From positions 6,954,585-7,018,584 of the forward strand of contig JACDQD010000002.1 of assembly GCA_019843655.1 (NCBI GenBank): 64,000 nucleotides of DNA, written 5' to 3'. Under the pieces are notes generated by a model. That model did no database searches and was not told the origin of the DNA. It was given only the letters and a program-made list of their open reading frames with translations. This DNA comes from Lethocerus indicus (lineage: Eukaryota; Arthropoda; Insecta; Hemiptera; Belostomatidae). The translations under genes and the position numbers were made by a program. Positions 1 to 14,539 of the stretch are shown one piece after another (positions within the stretch are counted from its first letter, which is position 1; every line of letters begins with the position of its first letter).

Positions 1-3000
1 AGTGGGCTTACGGAGGCCGTAAAGTGGACCGCCGGGACAGACTTATATAACATGCGGTCAAATTGGATATATATTGGATTTAACATTAAAGACGGGATAT
101 TTACTGGGGCATACGATTTTATACATATACTCTGAACAAAATTCGTTGTAACTGAAGCCTATTTGAAAGAATCTATTAATCTATCATTTTTTTTTAACTT
201 ACATTGGATTGAGTTCGTGAGCGCAGACCCAAAACGGGATACGTAATTCGAATGACTAAATCGGAAAAATAGAGCGGAGCGGAAACCAAGAGAACGGAAA
301 AGTTGACTGACAGGAATGACAAAGGAAGATGGCACGCGAATCGGGGAACGAGCTCGCGATGGGGGGGGGGTTGTGTGGGGGATGGGTAAGTATACAGAGG
401 GGGGTTTGGTAGAAGAGGGAACCAGTCCGGCGTTTATATCCGGGCGCCCGAGAGACTACAGCCTTAACCCACTTGACATACGTCTTGAGCATTCGCTTCC
501 GCCGGCGGCCGTCAGATGAGCCCCATAATGGGCTGTTTTACCCCGGTTAGACTGCAAACTTTGAAAGCAAAAAAGTTTCAAGAACTTCGGCTCTTGTCCC
601 TCTCCTTTTCAGTTTAACAACAATCACCTTCACACCGAGATCCAAAACAACCCCTCGAGAAAGCATAAATAAATGACTCATTTGTTTCATAATAATGCGA
701 GATTCAAGATTTTAGTAAGTTTTAGTAAAATTTATTATAGGATTAAGTCTTTAGCACTCAAAAAAACACCGCTGGCAAGCTCTAGCTAACCACAGCGCTA
801 CTAAAGTAAGTTTCAAAACATCATTCCTGTTACCAACATTTTGATAATTGCCCTGTTGTAATTAAACCGGTTTACTCTCTTCGCTATAATTTGGGCTCAT
901 ACACGTAAAGAAGAAATTACTATGGAAAAGCTAACTGAATACTATTGCAACTGAGACTGTGAAATCACAATAGACCCAGAACAAACGAACTAAAATTAAC
1001 AGAAAACATTGTTTTCGGTTTGTAATTCACCGTTGACGTCTGTGGCCCCTCTATAACTATTACACAACAATGCGTTATCACTTACGTTTTAAATCCTCAC
1101 GCTTAGGATTCGACACGATACGGCACACCAATCGACATAATTTATTATATTCGCTTTATTTGGGTCCTAACCTAAGCGTTATTGCTGGTAATTAGTAATA
1201 TTGAGACATTACCCAGTTACCGCTATTATTCAAAAAATCAACCGGCAGTATAGCCCATTTTTTTCATTTAAACGCCGGTCTCGAACCCGTAATCATTCGC
1301 ACGCATTGAGAGAAGCTAAAATCAGAAAATCGCACTGGCACGAATTCACAGCACGGTTCGATGAAAATCGAAAGAAATGGAAAACACTGACTAAAGAAAA
1401 ATGGAACAGACTTTTCGTGGATATTTGAAAATTAAAGCGCCGAAGGAAGTTTCATTTTGGTCTCAGTTGTCTCGCGTACGTTTCGCGTTTTCCCTTTGAT
1501 TCGATTTCTAAACTGTTTATTGCAAATCATATTTGATTTATAATGTCAGCCATAGAATGAGTCACAGAGTTTGTAGAGCTAACTGTGACCATTTTGTACT
1601 ATAAATTCTTATCCCGTTGGAATTATATATAGTAAAACAACGAAAATAATCCTGACAAATAACAAGTGTGAGTGACATTTAAGAGAGGAGGCGGCCGATA
1701 GGAGGCTGAGATAGGAGCAGGCGGTGGAGTTGGACAGGTGGGTAGGGCAGACAGACCTGCTGACCTTTCCCTTCCGGCGGCCCCTTTTATCACCACCGCC
1801 CGCCACCCGACCAAACAAAATAATCTCCTAACCCTGATATAATTTAGGAGAATAACATTTCCGCACACTCCGCAACATCCGCAACTTCGGACTAAAAACA
1901 GTTCCACTCCAACTTCAGACAGCCAAGCGGGCAAACAACCTTATGTCTGAAACTCGTATTTCAAATTATTTTACCATTAGAATATTCGTGTACGCTATCG
2001 AATAAATAATGCCGCGTTTGAAATCGATACGACGCAATTTGAAATACCGACGGAATATTTGCATTCGTGAACTAAATATATTTTCCATTTTACACAGTTT
2101 ATTTATGGGGTCAAAAAGTCGAACATTACCTTATTATCTTGTTGAAACAGTTTTTCATCTTGTTCATTTGGTCGGTATCTAATCCAGTTCTCTAGTTCAT
2201 ATTTTCGGTGAATGAATCACCTAGGCTTAGAATTGACCGACCGTATTAACTATATCTCGTATTACAACTTCCTTGTAATGCTACCCCCCTCCCACATTCA
2301 CATATTTTGCGGATCGCGCCTGGAGAGATGTATTTGGAAGATTGAGAGCATGCGCTACGTGATGGACCATTGTACGAACCAGAAAGGGCGGAAGTGATCG
2401 AACAGGAATCATTTCGAAGCCGACGAGCAATATTTCTTCAAGAAGGAAGAGAACATCGAAGGGCCTTTACAGTAAGGATTATTCCCCTCAGATTTCAAAA
2501 CTCAACTGATGAGAATTTTTTCCATCCCCGCGTGTACCCACCGAGATGCTCAACACGTCTCAAAAGATGGAAACAGGGCTCAGACCCACGTTGGTCTCAG
2601 GTCATATCAAAAGGTAATAACATACTGTGGTGGGAACAAACGGGGGTTGTAATAATTCCTATTTAATAGACACATTTAGATTTGCTGTTATAACGCATCT
2701 AGTTTTAAAAAAGAAAGGACTAGGACAAATAAAATGAAAATAAAAACAGAATTAACATTTTTCGAATTATTACACAAACGATTCATCTCCGTTTTTTTGT
2801 CCTTATTTCAAACCTCATTAAACTAACTAGTGGGAGAGGTTCCCTTAATTAATTAACGTTTATTATTGCATTCGTATATTAGTTTCAGCTAAAATTGGAA
2901 ACAGTATCAACTATCAATATTGGCTGCTATTAGGGTACATACTGTTGTAATCAATAAAACGTCAATAACGGTTCTCGATTCGTCTTATTTTTCGAAGTGT

Positions 3001-3059
3001 AACTATAGGAGGGAAAACAAATGAGAAGTTGGGCGAGAGGATGATAGGAAGGATAGTCG
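1..3059. other. Non-coding AT-rich DNA, no gene seen
   Basis: Only short chance frames occur. A G-rich stretch with a run of ten G starts at 361. An isolated pair of CCTAA units lies at 1165-1174, too short to call telomeric. A moderately GC-rich patch lies at 1680-1810. Nothing has splice-flanked coding character. Confidence 0.5.
361..410 (+). other. G-run with quadruplex potential
   Basis: A run of ten G at 361-370 is followed by runs of five, three and six G within 50 bases, which satisfies the loose pattern of four G-tracts on one strand. Confidence 0.5.
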
Positions 3060-3366
3060 GCGGATAAAATGCCACCACCGGCCATGAGTTAGCAGTGGAG
3101 GGAGGTCAACCGCTTTTTGAAGCGCCCAGTTTTTAATTTGGGTCCGGGCGGGTTCAGAGCCGGGCTTGGGCGGCCTCTCTCAGAAATTTGGCCGGTGTCC
3201 ACTCGGGCAAAAACCGGGCAAACTTTCTCAGTGGAGAAAGACCGCCGGTTCCCGGGCCCCTACCCTACTTGCCCTCTACTTGCCTCGCAGTCGCACCCCC
3301 TTTTTGGGGGGTGGCCGGCAGCTCGTAATTGAATACCGCCCCTCTTCCACAGCCACTCACCAATAA
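3060..3366. other. GC-rich patch with C5-T5-G5 hairpin
   Basis: This GC-rich, CpG-containing patch sits in AT-rich surroundings and is open in two plus-strand frames, with no protein family recognised in either. At 3294-3313 CACCCCC, TTTTT and GGGGGGTG form a stem-loop with a five-T loop. Confidence 0.5.
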
Positions 3367-6300
3367 GCAACCCGATCCCAGTCGCACCTCAAAACTGACT
3401 TTCACAATCCTCCCGTACAATACCCAGTACTGTCACGAATTTGTATATACGTAGACACAAATTAAAACAGATTTATAAAATCGGGATAACAAGGCTTAAT
3501 TAAAGGGTTCGAGAATGTTATCTTTTTTTTGCGCACCACATCTCCTTATTAAATAATAAATAAGGAAAATGAAACATAAATAAAATAGTACATACAAATT
3601 ATAGTATCGAATACATAACAAATAATGACGAAAAAATCCGAATCTCGCTTCTTCAATCTAACACAGTTACTAACTATCCTAAATCATCTCCAAAAATATA
3701 TTTAAAAGGTTGTTAACTTACGGTATCGCAGAATTGGCTTTTTGACTTTTCTATCTATCATCGAGACTCCATTATTGACGAGAAAAGAATTCTCGCTTGG
3801 AATATATAAAAAAAAAGATTTTACGGCAAGAGGAATTCTTAAGAAAGGGAGAAAAATTGGCAGCAACGGCAAAAAGTGGGGCCGAAAGTTTACCAGAAGA
3901 AAAATGAAAAAGGCGCCCTTTTAAAATTCGTAATTATAAATAGGGATAAAAGGAAAGCGGCGGTCTTATGAAGCGCATTATTTTAATAAGGCTTGCTAGC
4001 AATAATTGATCCATCGCTCCGCAGACGTTTAAAAACCTGAAATATTTACCTGAAATTTCCTCCACAGACAATTCCAATTCCTAACTGATGGAGGGCTTGA
4101 AGTTGAATAATCTAAATACGGACTGTAGTTTTTTTTTCAGTTATCGTTATGTGGGACTCCAGCTGAAGCTACAAACTCGGAAAAAAGCCAGCGCAGTTCG
4201 TGGACAATTTAATCCCGATCTGTAACAGCGGTTCACACAATACACCACGCTAACTTTAATATTTTCCTGAATTTAATGCAACCAGCGTCGCGAATAGAAT
4301 GCCATGGAATTTCGAAAGCAACGCACTAATTGGTACAGACACAGTTCGTTATAATGAAACGGTACAACTTTCCATTATACAAAGGGAGTAAAAATGTACT
4401 CGGTGCCCTTTGACCTAATTGCCGGGATAAGTTATTAGGGCATAAGATTTTACGAGCGAAAGTGAACCCGTTTCGGTGTAAGAGGGAAACCGTACGTTTC
4501 AAAAGTTCTTTATTGCGATATCGTGACGCAGCCCTGTTAAGCCGAGGCATTTCATAACCCCTCCATATTTTACATTTAGCGAAGAGGCCACTCGTGACAT
4601 TCGAGAAGACACCGCACGCTCCCCCAGAACACTCAATCGTGTTTCATCCGAGCCGAGTAATAAAACACGCGTTCCATTTATATTTCCCTCGGATGTAAAT
4701 TATATTTTGAAATATATCGTGTGCATGGGAAATAATATTACTGACTGGAGGCCATAGCACAGTCCAGACCAGTGCTGCGCACATCGTGCATCCCGCCCCC
4801 TCGTGGCCAAATTTTTTAACGTTGCAAAACTGAAAACGAATTACATAAACCTTGCTAATTTTAGATTACCTTTATATATCGATATATTTTTTACTGTAAA
4901 ATATGAAATTCAAATCGAAATATTTACTATATTAGGAGAAATGTCCTATCCTCCCTGTGTTGATAGGATTATAACAACGGCGCTAAAACTAAGCCAACAA
5001 TACAACGTCAACATTTTTTAATTAAAAAACGCGCTGATGCTAAACCTGCACTGCCCACATTCGAAGTATAATAATAACATTATGAATAATTGCTTTCTCG
5101 TGAACATTGCTACAACGTTGCGGGATTCGAGGAATGAAGGCGACTGCGAGGAAAGAAGAGAAAAGTTTCCTTCTTCCATCATAAGCCTGCATCGGCCATA
5201 ACAATATTAATAAACGTTTTGAAATAATACTCGACTGGGTCATTTCAACTCCCCGATCACCGAGACGTAACTCCAACCTGACGGCTCAATAAAAATTGGG
5301 CCCTCCCAATTTTTTTTTCAGGATTAACCAAATATATTCGGGAAGAAATTATTCCATCTCGATCATCTAAAATAAAAATTGCCGACTGTCGGGACGTGGA
5401 TTGGACAGATAAAGGGAAAAGAAAAGTGCGTCTGAGTGCGGCTCTCTTTTTCTTAATTCGAGTCTTGAAAAGGAAAGGGGCCTCCGGAGTTCTGACAGTG
5501 TTTTCCTTCGGCCCGGACGTGACCCTTTCAGAACCCTCAATAACTCCACTTAGCGAGTGTCTCACTTTCAGTTTTATTCCGGACTAATTCAATTGAATTA
5601 ACACGGTCGGTACCGTCGAAAGTCGTAATTATAGGAGAGTTTCATTCGATGAAAGAGCGCAGCTCGGTTAGCTCTATTAAAAGGAGTGCAACTTCTTCTA
5701 AGGGAAGTAACGTTCAATTGCCTGTGCGGTGGAAAATATTTTTAAAAATATCGAAGTTATTAAGAGAAAGTAAGGATTTAAACTTTAGATAAATAGTAAG
5801 TAAATCGAAACTAATTTCCGAAGTGATCTAAATTATGGAATAAGTCTTGAGTTTGCAGGTCAAATTTTATATCGTAGACTGACTAAGAACTGTTAAGTTA
5901 GAAAAGGGAGCTGCCTCCGGTTGATAGCGACCAGTTTAGAGGAGCGGCGTAAAGTGGAAGAGCTAACGAGGATATTGTCAGGGGCCCTGTTGGAGGAGCC
6001 CTGGTAATCTGCCCGCCTCGGATAAGCCCCCAAGTCCAAATATATTATGACCATAAGGCCGGGCCGAGGTTTACCGTAATCGTATAAAGAAGTGTACTTC
6101 ATATCTTCCGCACCGGAACGCTCAAACAACACAGCCCCTGGGACAAACCTATCATTTAACAAGTCATCCCGAGACCGCCTTCTAAACCAGCCCAGTGCAA
6201 ATACAGTTATTTTATAACAAGTCGACGAAGATAATGAAACTAATAATTTTCATACGGTAAAATAGTTTTAAAATAAAACTATCGCTACTGAGGATACTGA

Positions 6301-8280
6301 AAGTACATTTTTCCTTGTCTACCTATAATGAAAGCACAATTTGATTTTTTTAAAATCACATTTCTCTATAATTTTTAGTAGGAAAATTAAATAATGAGTA
6401 CGAAGCAGTTGATATAGATCAAGATTCAGGAATAATGCGTATAGAAATCTCAACAAAGTGTTGATAAAAACGCTTACAACGAAACCCGATATTCGGATTA
6501 TAGCAAATAATAGTAATAATTTTATAATAAACCTTCATTTGATTATTTAAACCAAAAATATTTAAAAATTAGGATATATTTTATAGAATGTGGGTTCATA
6601 ATCCACACGCACATTTCATAATCCAAATATACCTGGTAAAATCTCCACCCGTAAATGATGGGTGGGGGCAGATTTTGATGAGTGTAGCGAGAGGTAAGAG
6701 AAAACAGTGGAACCGATACGGCTGGAATTCGAAGCGCAAGCTAACGTGAAAAAAATTGAGAGCATACCGTTCTGAATATCGGGGCCACCACTTCTGAAAT
6801 AATTCGTAGTACGGAGCGAAACCCAGCCTGTGTTAGAACACACGGAGGTCAACGCAGTGTTGGTGTTATTTTGGGCAAAGGAAGGTTGAGGGGGTGGGGG
6901 TTTGGAGATGACTAGAGAAAGGTCATGTAATATTCCATGTTATTTTTCATTCAGTTTTTAAAGTTTCTGTTTGCGGAAGAAAGGAAGAATAAAACCGGGA
7001 AGACAGAACAGGCAGTGAATGAATATGCTTCAATAATATTGTTACAAATTATACGGTTGTTATGACTTGGGTGTTGGTTATACGTCCTTAGAAGTATAAA
7101 AATAAGATTATTTCACTACCAAATGCCTACTTCTCATCGCTGATTATCGCTTGGTAATTTATCCATATATTCGTTAACCGGGACATGTTATTGTAATCCT
7201 TTTACACTACACTCATTCCCCGTTAATTTTCGAAATAAAACGAATTCATTCAATAAAACGAAAACTGCGGAATTATAAGAAATATAACGATTGATGACAG
7301 TGTTGGAACAATTTTATTTAAAATATTTGAAATTATGCATATATTCGCGCATAATGATAAGACGCTATAACTCTTATGTGGAAAACTGTATTCACACATA
7401 AAATTGCGCCAGAATGAAATTAATCGTTTAAGTTCTATAACAGTTTTAACGCCGATCATAAAGTTGTTTCACTGTTAAATAACGTCTATTCGTTTTCTTT
7501 GGAGTGTTTTGAAAAGAAACTTGGGTTATCTCGAGCTTTCAAAATGTCCTCGCATCAACCGCTGTCCGCCGGAGCGGTCGAAGGGAGAAATTGTCGTTTT
7601 AGCCTGGGAGGGTTTATACCCCGACAAGAAGTGGTCTTCTGTCCCAAATAGTTGCCAAACTTTCCGGCTCAAACTCCCCCCGAAGATTTAACACTGTCGA
7701 CCGATTTGAGGCTCCGGGCAAGCAACACCCCCGCGGACAAATAACGACCAATTTACAGTCGGAAACACGTAATCCGCCCAAATCTACATCTCACTCGTAA
7801 GAAGAACTAATTCAACTAGAGTCAAACTGTTATCGGCTGATTCGGATATTAACTCCTATGAGATACACATTGTCTCGACAGTTTAAGAGGGACTTTGGCG
7901 TCGTCAATCAGTAATTTTACTTATGTGCCTTAAATTTACAGTAAGAGCTGAAAAGCCTCTCTCGCCATTGTCAACACCTTCCCTACGCCATTGTCAACAC
8001 GTCCCTGTGTGGAACAGACCATTATTTCTGCATATATCCCTTAACGTTGGAATAATGTATAATATGTATCCTACTCGCACACGCACTATTGCAGATTTTC
8101 ACAATTTTCACGTTTAACACCCCACACTACTTTTTGACGACGGAAAACGTTTCTAGGGCAGAACTAAATGTTTTCAATAGTTAGTTAGGTCGCACCGACT
8201 CTTTACAGTTGCCAAGTGGAAACTATTCCATCATGCGAGGCCAAATATCCGGACAAACATCTATTGTTGGACACAAAAGA
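3367..8280. other. Non-coding AT-rich DNA, one short tandem duplication
   Basis: No exon is supported. The only structured element noticed is the two-copy tandem repeat at 7963-8008, described separately. Confidence 0.5.
7963..8008 (+). repeat. Two-copy tandem repeat, period 23
   Basis: The 15-mer CGCCATTGTCAACAC at 7963 recurs at 7986, and the following bases are also similar (CTTCCCTA against GTCCCTGT). This is a recent or constrained local duplication. Confidence 0.8.
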
Positions 8281-8293
8281 AATAGTGTGGAAC

Positions 8294-8324
8294 TAGAGAG
8301 AGAGAGAGATAGAGAGAGGGAGAG
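8294..8324 (+). repeat. GA-rich microsatellite
   Basis: A near-continuous AG dinucleotide run with one interruption (GAT). Such tracts can bind GAGA-type factors in insects, but that role is inference here. Confidence 0.8.
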
Positions 8325-9449
8325 CCAGCGGAAAGGAGGAGGTGGTGAGGACTGGTGAGGGACAAGTGGGGCCCAAAGTTTTAATTGGTTGGGGAGAAGT
8401 TGAGGTCGGGCTGGGGAGGAACCCCGGCAATATATTAGACATCGATATCACACACACACTCGGTCGGCTAAAAACTGACTGCCGGGTCCCGGGCCGACGA
8501 GAGAAGAATACGAAATGGCTTCTTTTCACGGCCGACTGAAATTTTAATGCGACAAAATGGAGGGGTGAAAAAAAGTGTTATAATGGACCACACTTAAGGG
8601 GGGCCCGCCGGCCAGCCGCCCCTCCCCGCCCTCTCTACTAACTTATACAACAATTTTTTGTACTCTCGAGCACTTCCAGTTCGCAATTCCCCGCGAATTA
8701 AAAAAGTATTCCCCAGCTTAAAAGTCTGAATATTATATCCAAGGAAGGTGTTTACGGTCTCCGCTTTAATGAAAACACCGTTAAATTGAGAGAAAAATGG
8801 AAACGTTTAAAGAATATACTTCTTTGATGGCGAGAAATGGTTAAGTTTTATCCGGCCAGTAACATGTCAAATGGCCTTGCACAAATCCATTCAAATTTAA
8901 AAGCTACCCGATATTGTTAAGGGACTATCATTGATGATAATAACAAGGCGGACAATATTTGGTAAGTCCTTGTAATATGTAACTAAAATTTACGTATAAT
9001 TCCTGGCTTAATATATTATTATTCTCTTTTATATTCCTCTTAATGTGACTCTTCTCTATAGAGCTCCATGGTTGTTGGGGGTGAAGTTACAGTTTGTCCC
9101 GAGTAAAATTCTCTATAGGAGATGGCGCCCTTCTTCCGAATTCTTATTGCGATTTTCGGGATGTCAACGGAGGGAGGAGGAGTGTATCGGAAGCTCGCCG
9201 CCTCGAAGGAATGAGGAAGCACCTAGCGCAGTAACATAAGCCAGCTTAGGCAAAGTCCCCCTCGCGCCCGGGGATAATTTCAACCGGAGACTCCGAAAAA
9301 TTCCCACCCTTCCGGGCTTCATAAGTAGGAGGAGAGTGCGACAGAAATAAGAAAAAAATAAAGAAGATTCCGGTCGAAGAGAAACTTCAAACGAAGTGAC
9401 AAAGTGTTGAAACGCATCGAAACTTGAGGGAGGCATTAAGCCCCTCCCC

Positions 9450-9467
9450 CCCACCATCGGTGGTGGG
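9450..9467 (+). other. Stem-loop CCCACCA / TGGTGGG
   Basis: Seven perfectly paired bases flank a four-base loop (TCGG). The element sits in a C-rich then G-rich context, so a longer imperfect pairing is possible. Confidence 0.7.
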
Positions 9468-10111
9468 TGGGCTGTAAATCATCCGCGTAGCGAGGGCTGT
9501 AAAAGAGACCCGACATTCCTCGCCGCTGATCCCAAACTCCTCTTAATCCGCTACAACGACATTCATCTTCATATTACCAGGATTTGAACCAGCCCTAATA
9601 GCGCCCACCCTCAGTTCACCACCGCACCGTATTAGAAACAGGCCATCATTTCTAGGCCGCGGCCTCGCCTCGGACAAAGCCACACAAAACCCAATTAGAT
9701 AAAATAAAATATATTATCTCTTGCGGAACATAAAATAAAACTGAACAGTAACCGAACGCTTGTATTAAACAAAACAATTTGAATAGATACTATTTTAAAC
9801 TGGAAAGTCATTCAAACTGAAAGTCAAACTGGAGCCAAACTTCGTAACGGAATTAGTCGAACAATAGCAGGACGAAAAATTATAGTTCTTGTAGGTTACA
9901 ATCTTGACTAGACTTTAAAATGAAGATTTATTAATCCTGGAGGTCTTAAATGAAAAAGAATCCAATTATGGCCATGGGAATGTTATCGAACTATAAGGAA
10001 ACGATAGCTGAAATGTATTTGTTGTCGATTTCGAGTCCTCGAGTAGTCTTTTGTCGAGGCGGCGACCGGCGGTGCAGTAATGGCGGAGGGAAAGGGCCCC
10101 TGTTTGTCCTC

Positions 10112-10157
10112 CTTATAAAAAGGTCGAGCCCTCCAAAGAGCACCGGCCCGGTGCTCT
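10112..10157 (+). promoter_or_regulatory. TATA-like box followed by a 10-bp-arm palindrome
   Basis: TTATAAAAAGG at about 10113 is followed, at core-promoter distance, by a near-perfect palindrome at 10137-10157 with arms AGAGCACCGG and CCGGTGCTCT around a single C. Palindrome and TATA-like site are seen directly; promoter function is inference, and no convincing gene follows. Confidence 0.3.
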
Positions 10158-13100
10158 ACCAATCATGCATGAAAACACATACTTACACCCGCTCTATCAC
10201 TGAATGCCTCTTCTCCACTCGCAAACCGGCACAGACGGAGGAAACTTCCCGTTCAATACACATATGAATGCAGAGAAACTGATCCCCAAGAGCTAGTGTT
10301 GCCATTCGCTCTGAACATTATATTTGAATTTCTTAAAGTCAGTCCAGCGTCTAGACATACAATATGATATTTGACTAACAACCAGGAAATTATTCCGTCA
10401 ATGACAATGACTCAACATTTACGATCATCGGAGTAAAGGAGGAACGCGTTATTTCATACAAGGCCATAATTAAATAAGAATGTATTTAATAAATTCAGCG
10501 TGATATTTATTTCTAGATAGAAAATTTACTTTATTAATTCGGAAATATAATTGCGAATATCTGAATTTCAATTTAATCTATTTTTAATAGTCATAAAATA
10601 TTATATTTTGGTGACATGAAAAAAATCCATTTCAATATAATGCTAAAGTAAATCAGTCTTTTAAAACAGAGGGGAAAATATGCATGATATAAATTTGCAT
10701 TTTATGAAGAAAGCGACCAGGAAAATGATTTCTATCTTAGCATCCCTCCCGACGAGGTCCTCCTCGGCGGCGGATGAGTTGAGACTTCTTTCTTAATTAA
10801 AAGTCTATAAAAAAATAAGGTTATTAAATCCACTCGACGACAAGTTTTTTTTATCTTCCTCCCGTCTTTACTCTTTTACTTTTACACTTCCCATGAAATT
10901 GGAGTTAGAGCAACTGGAAACACTGGAGTATGTATCACAGATGAGAAAATGTCATCTGTCAAATAGCTCCGAGGTATACGCATTGATTGATTTTTAATTC
11001 GGAAGCTTTTTCAGAACATCTTCAAATTGAGATAGTAAATGGACTATTAAACCACAAAACGATGGTACTAAAAATAATAATTAACATACTGATGTTGATT
11101 TGGAAACAAGCGTTGTTTCCCCCGAAAGAAATAATGTATTACAATGCTGAAATGGCACGAAAACGAAATATAAACTACTTTAATTTAACAAAATCCAAAA
11201 TTCAACGTTAATACATAAAATAGAAGCTTTCGGTGGTTCGAAAGTAATATTTTTTCCTTTCAATATTCGTTCATAACTTCTGAAATTCTAAACAGGGGAA
11301 CCAAACAACAAAATAAGACGAGTAGGCCTTCAACGACAAAGATAAAAAAAAATTCCTCGCGGAATTTCCTGAAATAGGGGCCAAAAGGGTCGTTCTTTAT
11401 TACCACGAAAACTCAGTTTGTACAAAAAATTTAATATAATCGCAGCACGGGTCGAGCGCCGGCCGGGTTGGGGTGGAAAGAGAAAATATTGGCAGGGATA
11501 TAGCATAGCAAGGAGGCTCTAACACAAATATTGTCTTATTCCTTTTTCTTGCGAGCTCTCTACTATTTTCAGCCCTCATGCATACCGCAGCCGCTCGCGG
11601 CCATACCCAGCTCAGATACGATAAGTCACATCGCGACATCCCGAACAAACGGACCGCCGAATATTTTGTGAGGGGTGATCCTAGAAAGTCTCGTTCGATA
11701 AGAGGGCGATCAGAAGAGTTAAAACCAAGGGATTCGAGTGACTGAAGAGGTACCTGAACGGTTTAAACCTTAGACAATACAAGTACTTTGTGTAAAATGA
11801 AACATATATATCACCGTATTCCGACCCCTAGGAGATGCTTATCTAACTGTTTAAAGCCTCTACTTAATGATTTTATTCCCCAAAAAACAGAACGCCTTTG
11901 GCGAGTATTTTACCGTGTTATATTGGACGTACATGAATACATTAGCATCTGATAAATTTAAATTTTATTTCTTCTTTCATTGAAAGGACTGTACAAACTT
12001 TACATGAACATTCTGTACATATTTATATTTATAAATTAATCGACAAAAGTGAATTTATTTAATGTCACCTTAAAATTTGAATGTTCAATTTTCCTCAGCA
12101 AGTGATTCAGAATAAATCAAATTTAAATACCCGTACACTCTCCTCAGCTGAGATTCTCTCAAAACAATGGCGGTCTTTCCACTGTATTTTGCTCCCAGCC
12201 GCAGTACAAATACATAAATTCCCACCTGGCAATTAACCCAATTCGCAATTAGACGTGCATACAGGGGACAAAGGGGCGTCGATTAACTAAGGGGCGGCGA
12301 CTGGAGTGGTCCCCCAATCATTAAATGGCACTCGAAATGTAACAGGGAAAGGATGCGCGGGGGTGTCGCGTTCTGTTCAGTTGTGTTCTGTTGGCTTCCG
12401 GGCCGGGGAACAATCGGGGCTGCGTGAAAACATTGTGACGCTCAGCTGGAGCCGTCAAATGAACATCGATTGGTGGGCCTAAATACAAACAGTGAACGCT
12501 TTGCTGGGCTCGCTCTCTCCTTCCCTCTCCACTTCCAATCCCTCCAATGTAATCACCGTGATGAAACATTCTCCCCCCGCCCGGCTCGGCCCTTTCCCAC
12601 CCCTTTGTCCTACCTAATAGCTAATTCGCCTACAAATATTCAACGCCGCCTTCAAAATACATGTTCTTACTGCCTACCTCAACCGACCTTCTGACAATTC
12701 TTCTCTCACTTTCTCAATTCATGTTTCCTGAATAACTTCATAAGCGATCTAATATAGATTTTTCATAGGTGAAGTTTAACAGACATTATATAATACACAA
12801 TGAACCGGATTGCATAATTATCATGATCGTTCGATTGCGATTAACGAATAAATTAATTGTTATAGGGTACTGTTACATGATCTATCCTTCAGTAAACTCG
12901 TAGAAAGTTACGGTTGAATACAGAGTAGACCCAAAATAAGATTATTGGATAATTGGTTCGATTTTTGTGGTAAGTGACTGTAATGGATTAGAGTTGAATA
13001 TATTATACGGCACTGAGCTTAATTCATTCTAATGAAATATGGTTTCTGTTTTCTCAAGTGTAGTCACTTCTTTTACAAGCGAGCATAAACCTTTTTATTA

Positions 13101-14539
13101 TGAAGTTGTAAAGCTCCCCACAACTAGGGTGGATGTTCCTCCCCTTTGAATAGGAACCGAAGCATAAGAATTAAGTTATTCTACATACAGCTCCGTTTTA
13201 CTTCTCTTTATGATGTAATCAGGTTTCTTCTGCCTCGAACCGTTGAATTTTTTTGAGGCTTACGCCCAGTCATGCATCGCATTAGAAATTTTGCAACGTT
13301 TGTTAGCAAATATAAATCTGGGCGAATTTCCGAAATCATATATTTTCGCGAATTTATCTGAATGTATTCAAAGGAAATTTATGACGTCCGAAAAAATGAA
13401 ATGTCCGCACCATTGGTAAGGCAAATAAACATTTGAAGAGCGTTATGTAGACTGCATATTAATTTCTAGCGTTTTAAACGTGAGGAATAAATCTGAACCC
13501 GTCTCATCGTAATATATTATCCTACACCTGTACGCAGGCGCAGTTAAGGATATCCTTTGGCCGAGTGAAAAGGGGGTTTGGAACGAGTGTGCAAAAAATG
13601 ACCTTTCCGGCTCAGAAAAAATCCGGGTTAATCGCATACTGACTTCTCAATACCGGGCAATAAATAACGCTTATCAGCATCGCCCTCGCCACGCACCACA
13701 AAATACTACAAGTATTTCGTTGTTTATTAGACCAAACATGAAATCGGTACGTGTCGACGTCAAGGGTCGGGGCAGCGTGTCCCCAACGAATAAATCCTGA
13801 ATATTCAGGGTGGCCCACCAAAGACTTTCTGGAGCCAATTTCCAGGGATTCAATTAACCGGGGGATCGCCGAAACAATCTCCAACAATTAGTAGTTCCAA
13901 TGCTCCGAGTGACAAAATTTATTCCCTCTCACATTCCTGATTTTTTTTTTGCGCGAGAGACCGCAGTTCGATATATGCCGCTTGAACTACTTTTCAGTTA
14001 ACCCATTGTTTTCATTAGTGAAGTAGAATAGGAAACTCAATTACATAATGAATCGAACAATTTCATCTGTAAATATGTCACTTACGAGTGTCGGATTAAG
14101 CCTTCGATTCCAAATTTTAAATATAATGCCAAATATTATATTTTAATATTTGTAGGAAGCTTCATCAAATCAGGCCGACAATTCTAAGACTCCTAAAGTT
14201 ACTGACGAACAAAACACGATATTTCCTTAATTAATTAAACTTATTTTCACCAATGACCCTATTATATTAATAAATTCAGTATAAGGGCGATAACAGGGAC
14301 AATTTTCGTGTACAGTAGCGATAATAATTAAATAAAAACACGAACAATAACTATTACGGAGGAAATATTTCACGGGTATAACATCAATTAAACCCCGATT
14401 AAAAAAAAAACGGAAAAGTAAATGGGACACAGTAAACGTCGATGCCGAACCGGGGCGAGGAGGGGCAGAGGGGAAGCCGTCCTACATATGTATACCCTCA
14501 ATTCTGTGTTGGGGGAGAGAGCGTGTGATTGATGTTATA

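Larger units (their letters stand above)
8325..14539. other. Non-coding DNA with two hairpins, no gene seen
   Basis: The interval holds GC patches at about 8340-8640 and 9040-9240, the hairpins at 9450-9467 and 10137-10157, and AT-rich DNA elsewhere. Open frames here, the longest at 9950-10267, show no recognisable motif and no convincing splice-bounded codon pattern. Confidence 0.5.

Noticed and set aside
1165..1174. CCTAACCTAA, two insect telomere-type units
   Set aside because: Two units are expected by chance in 64 kb and there is no longer array.
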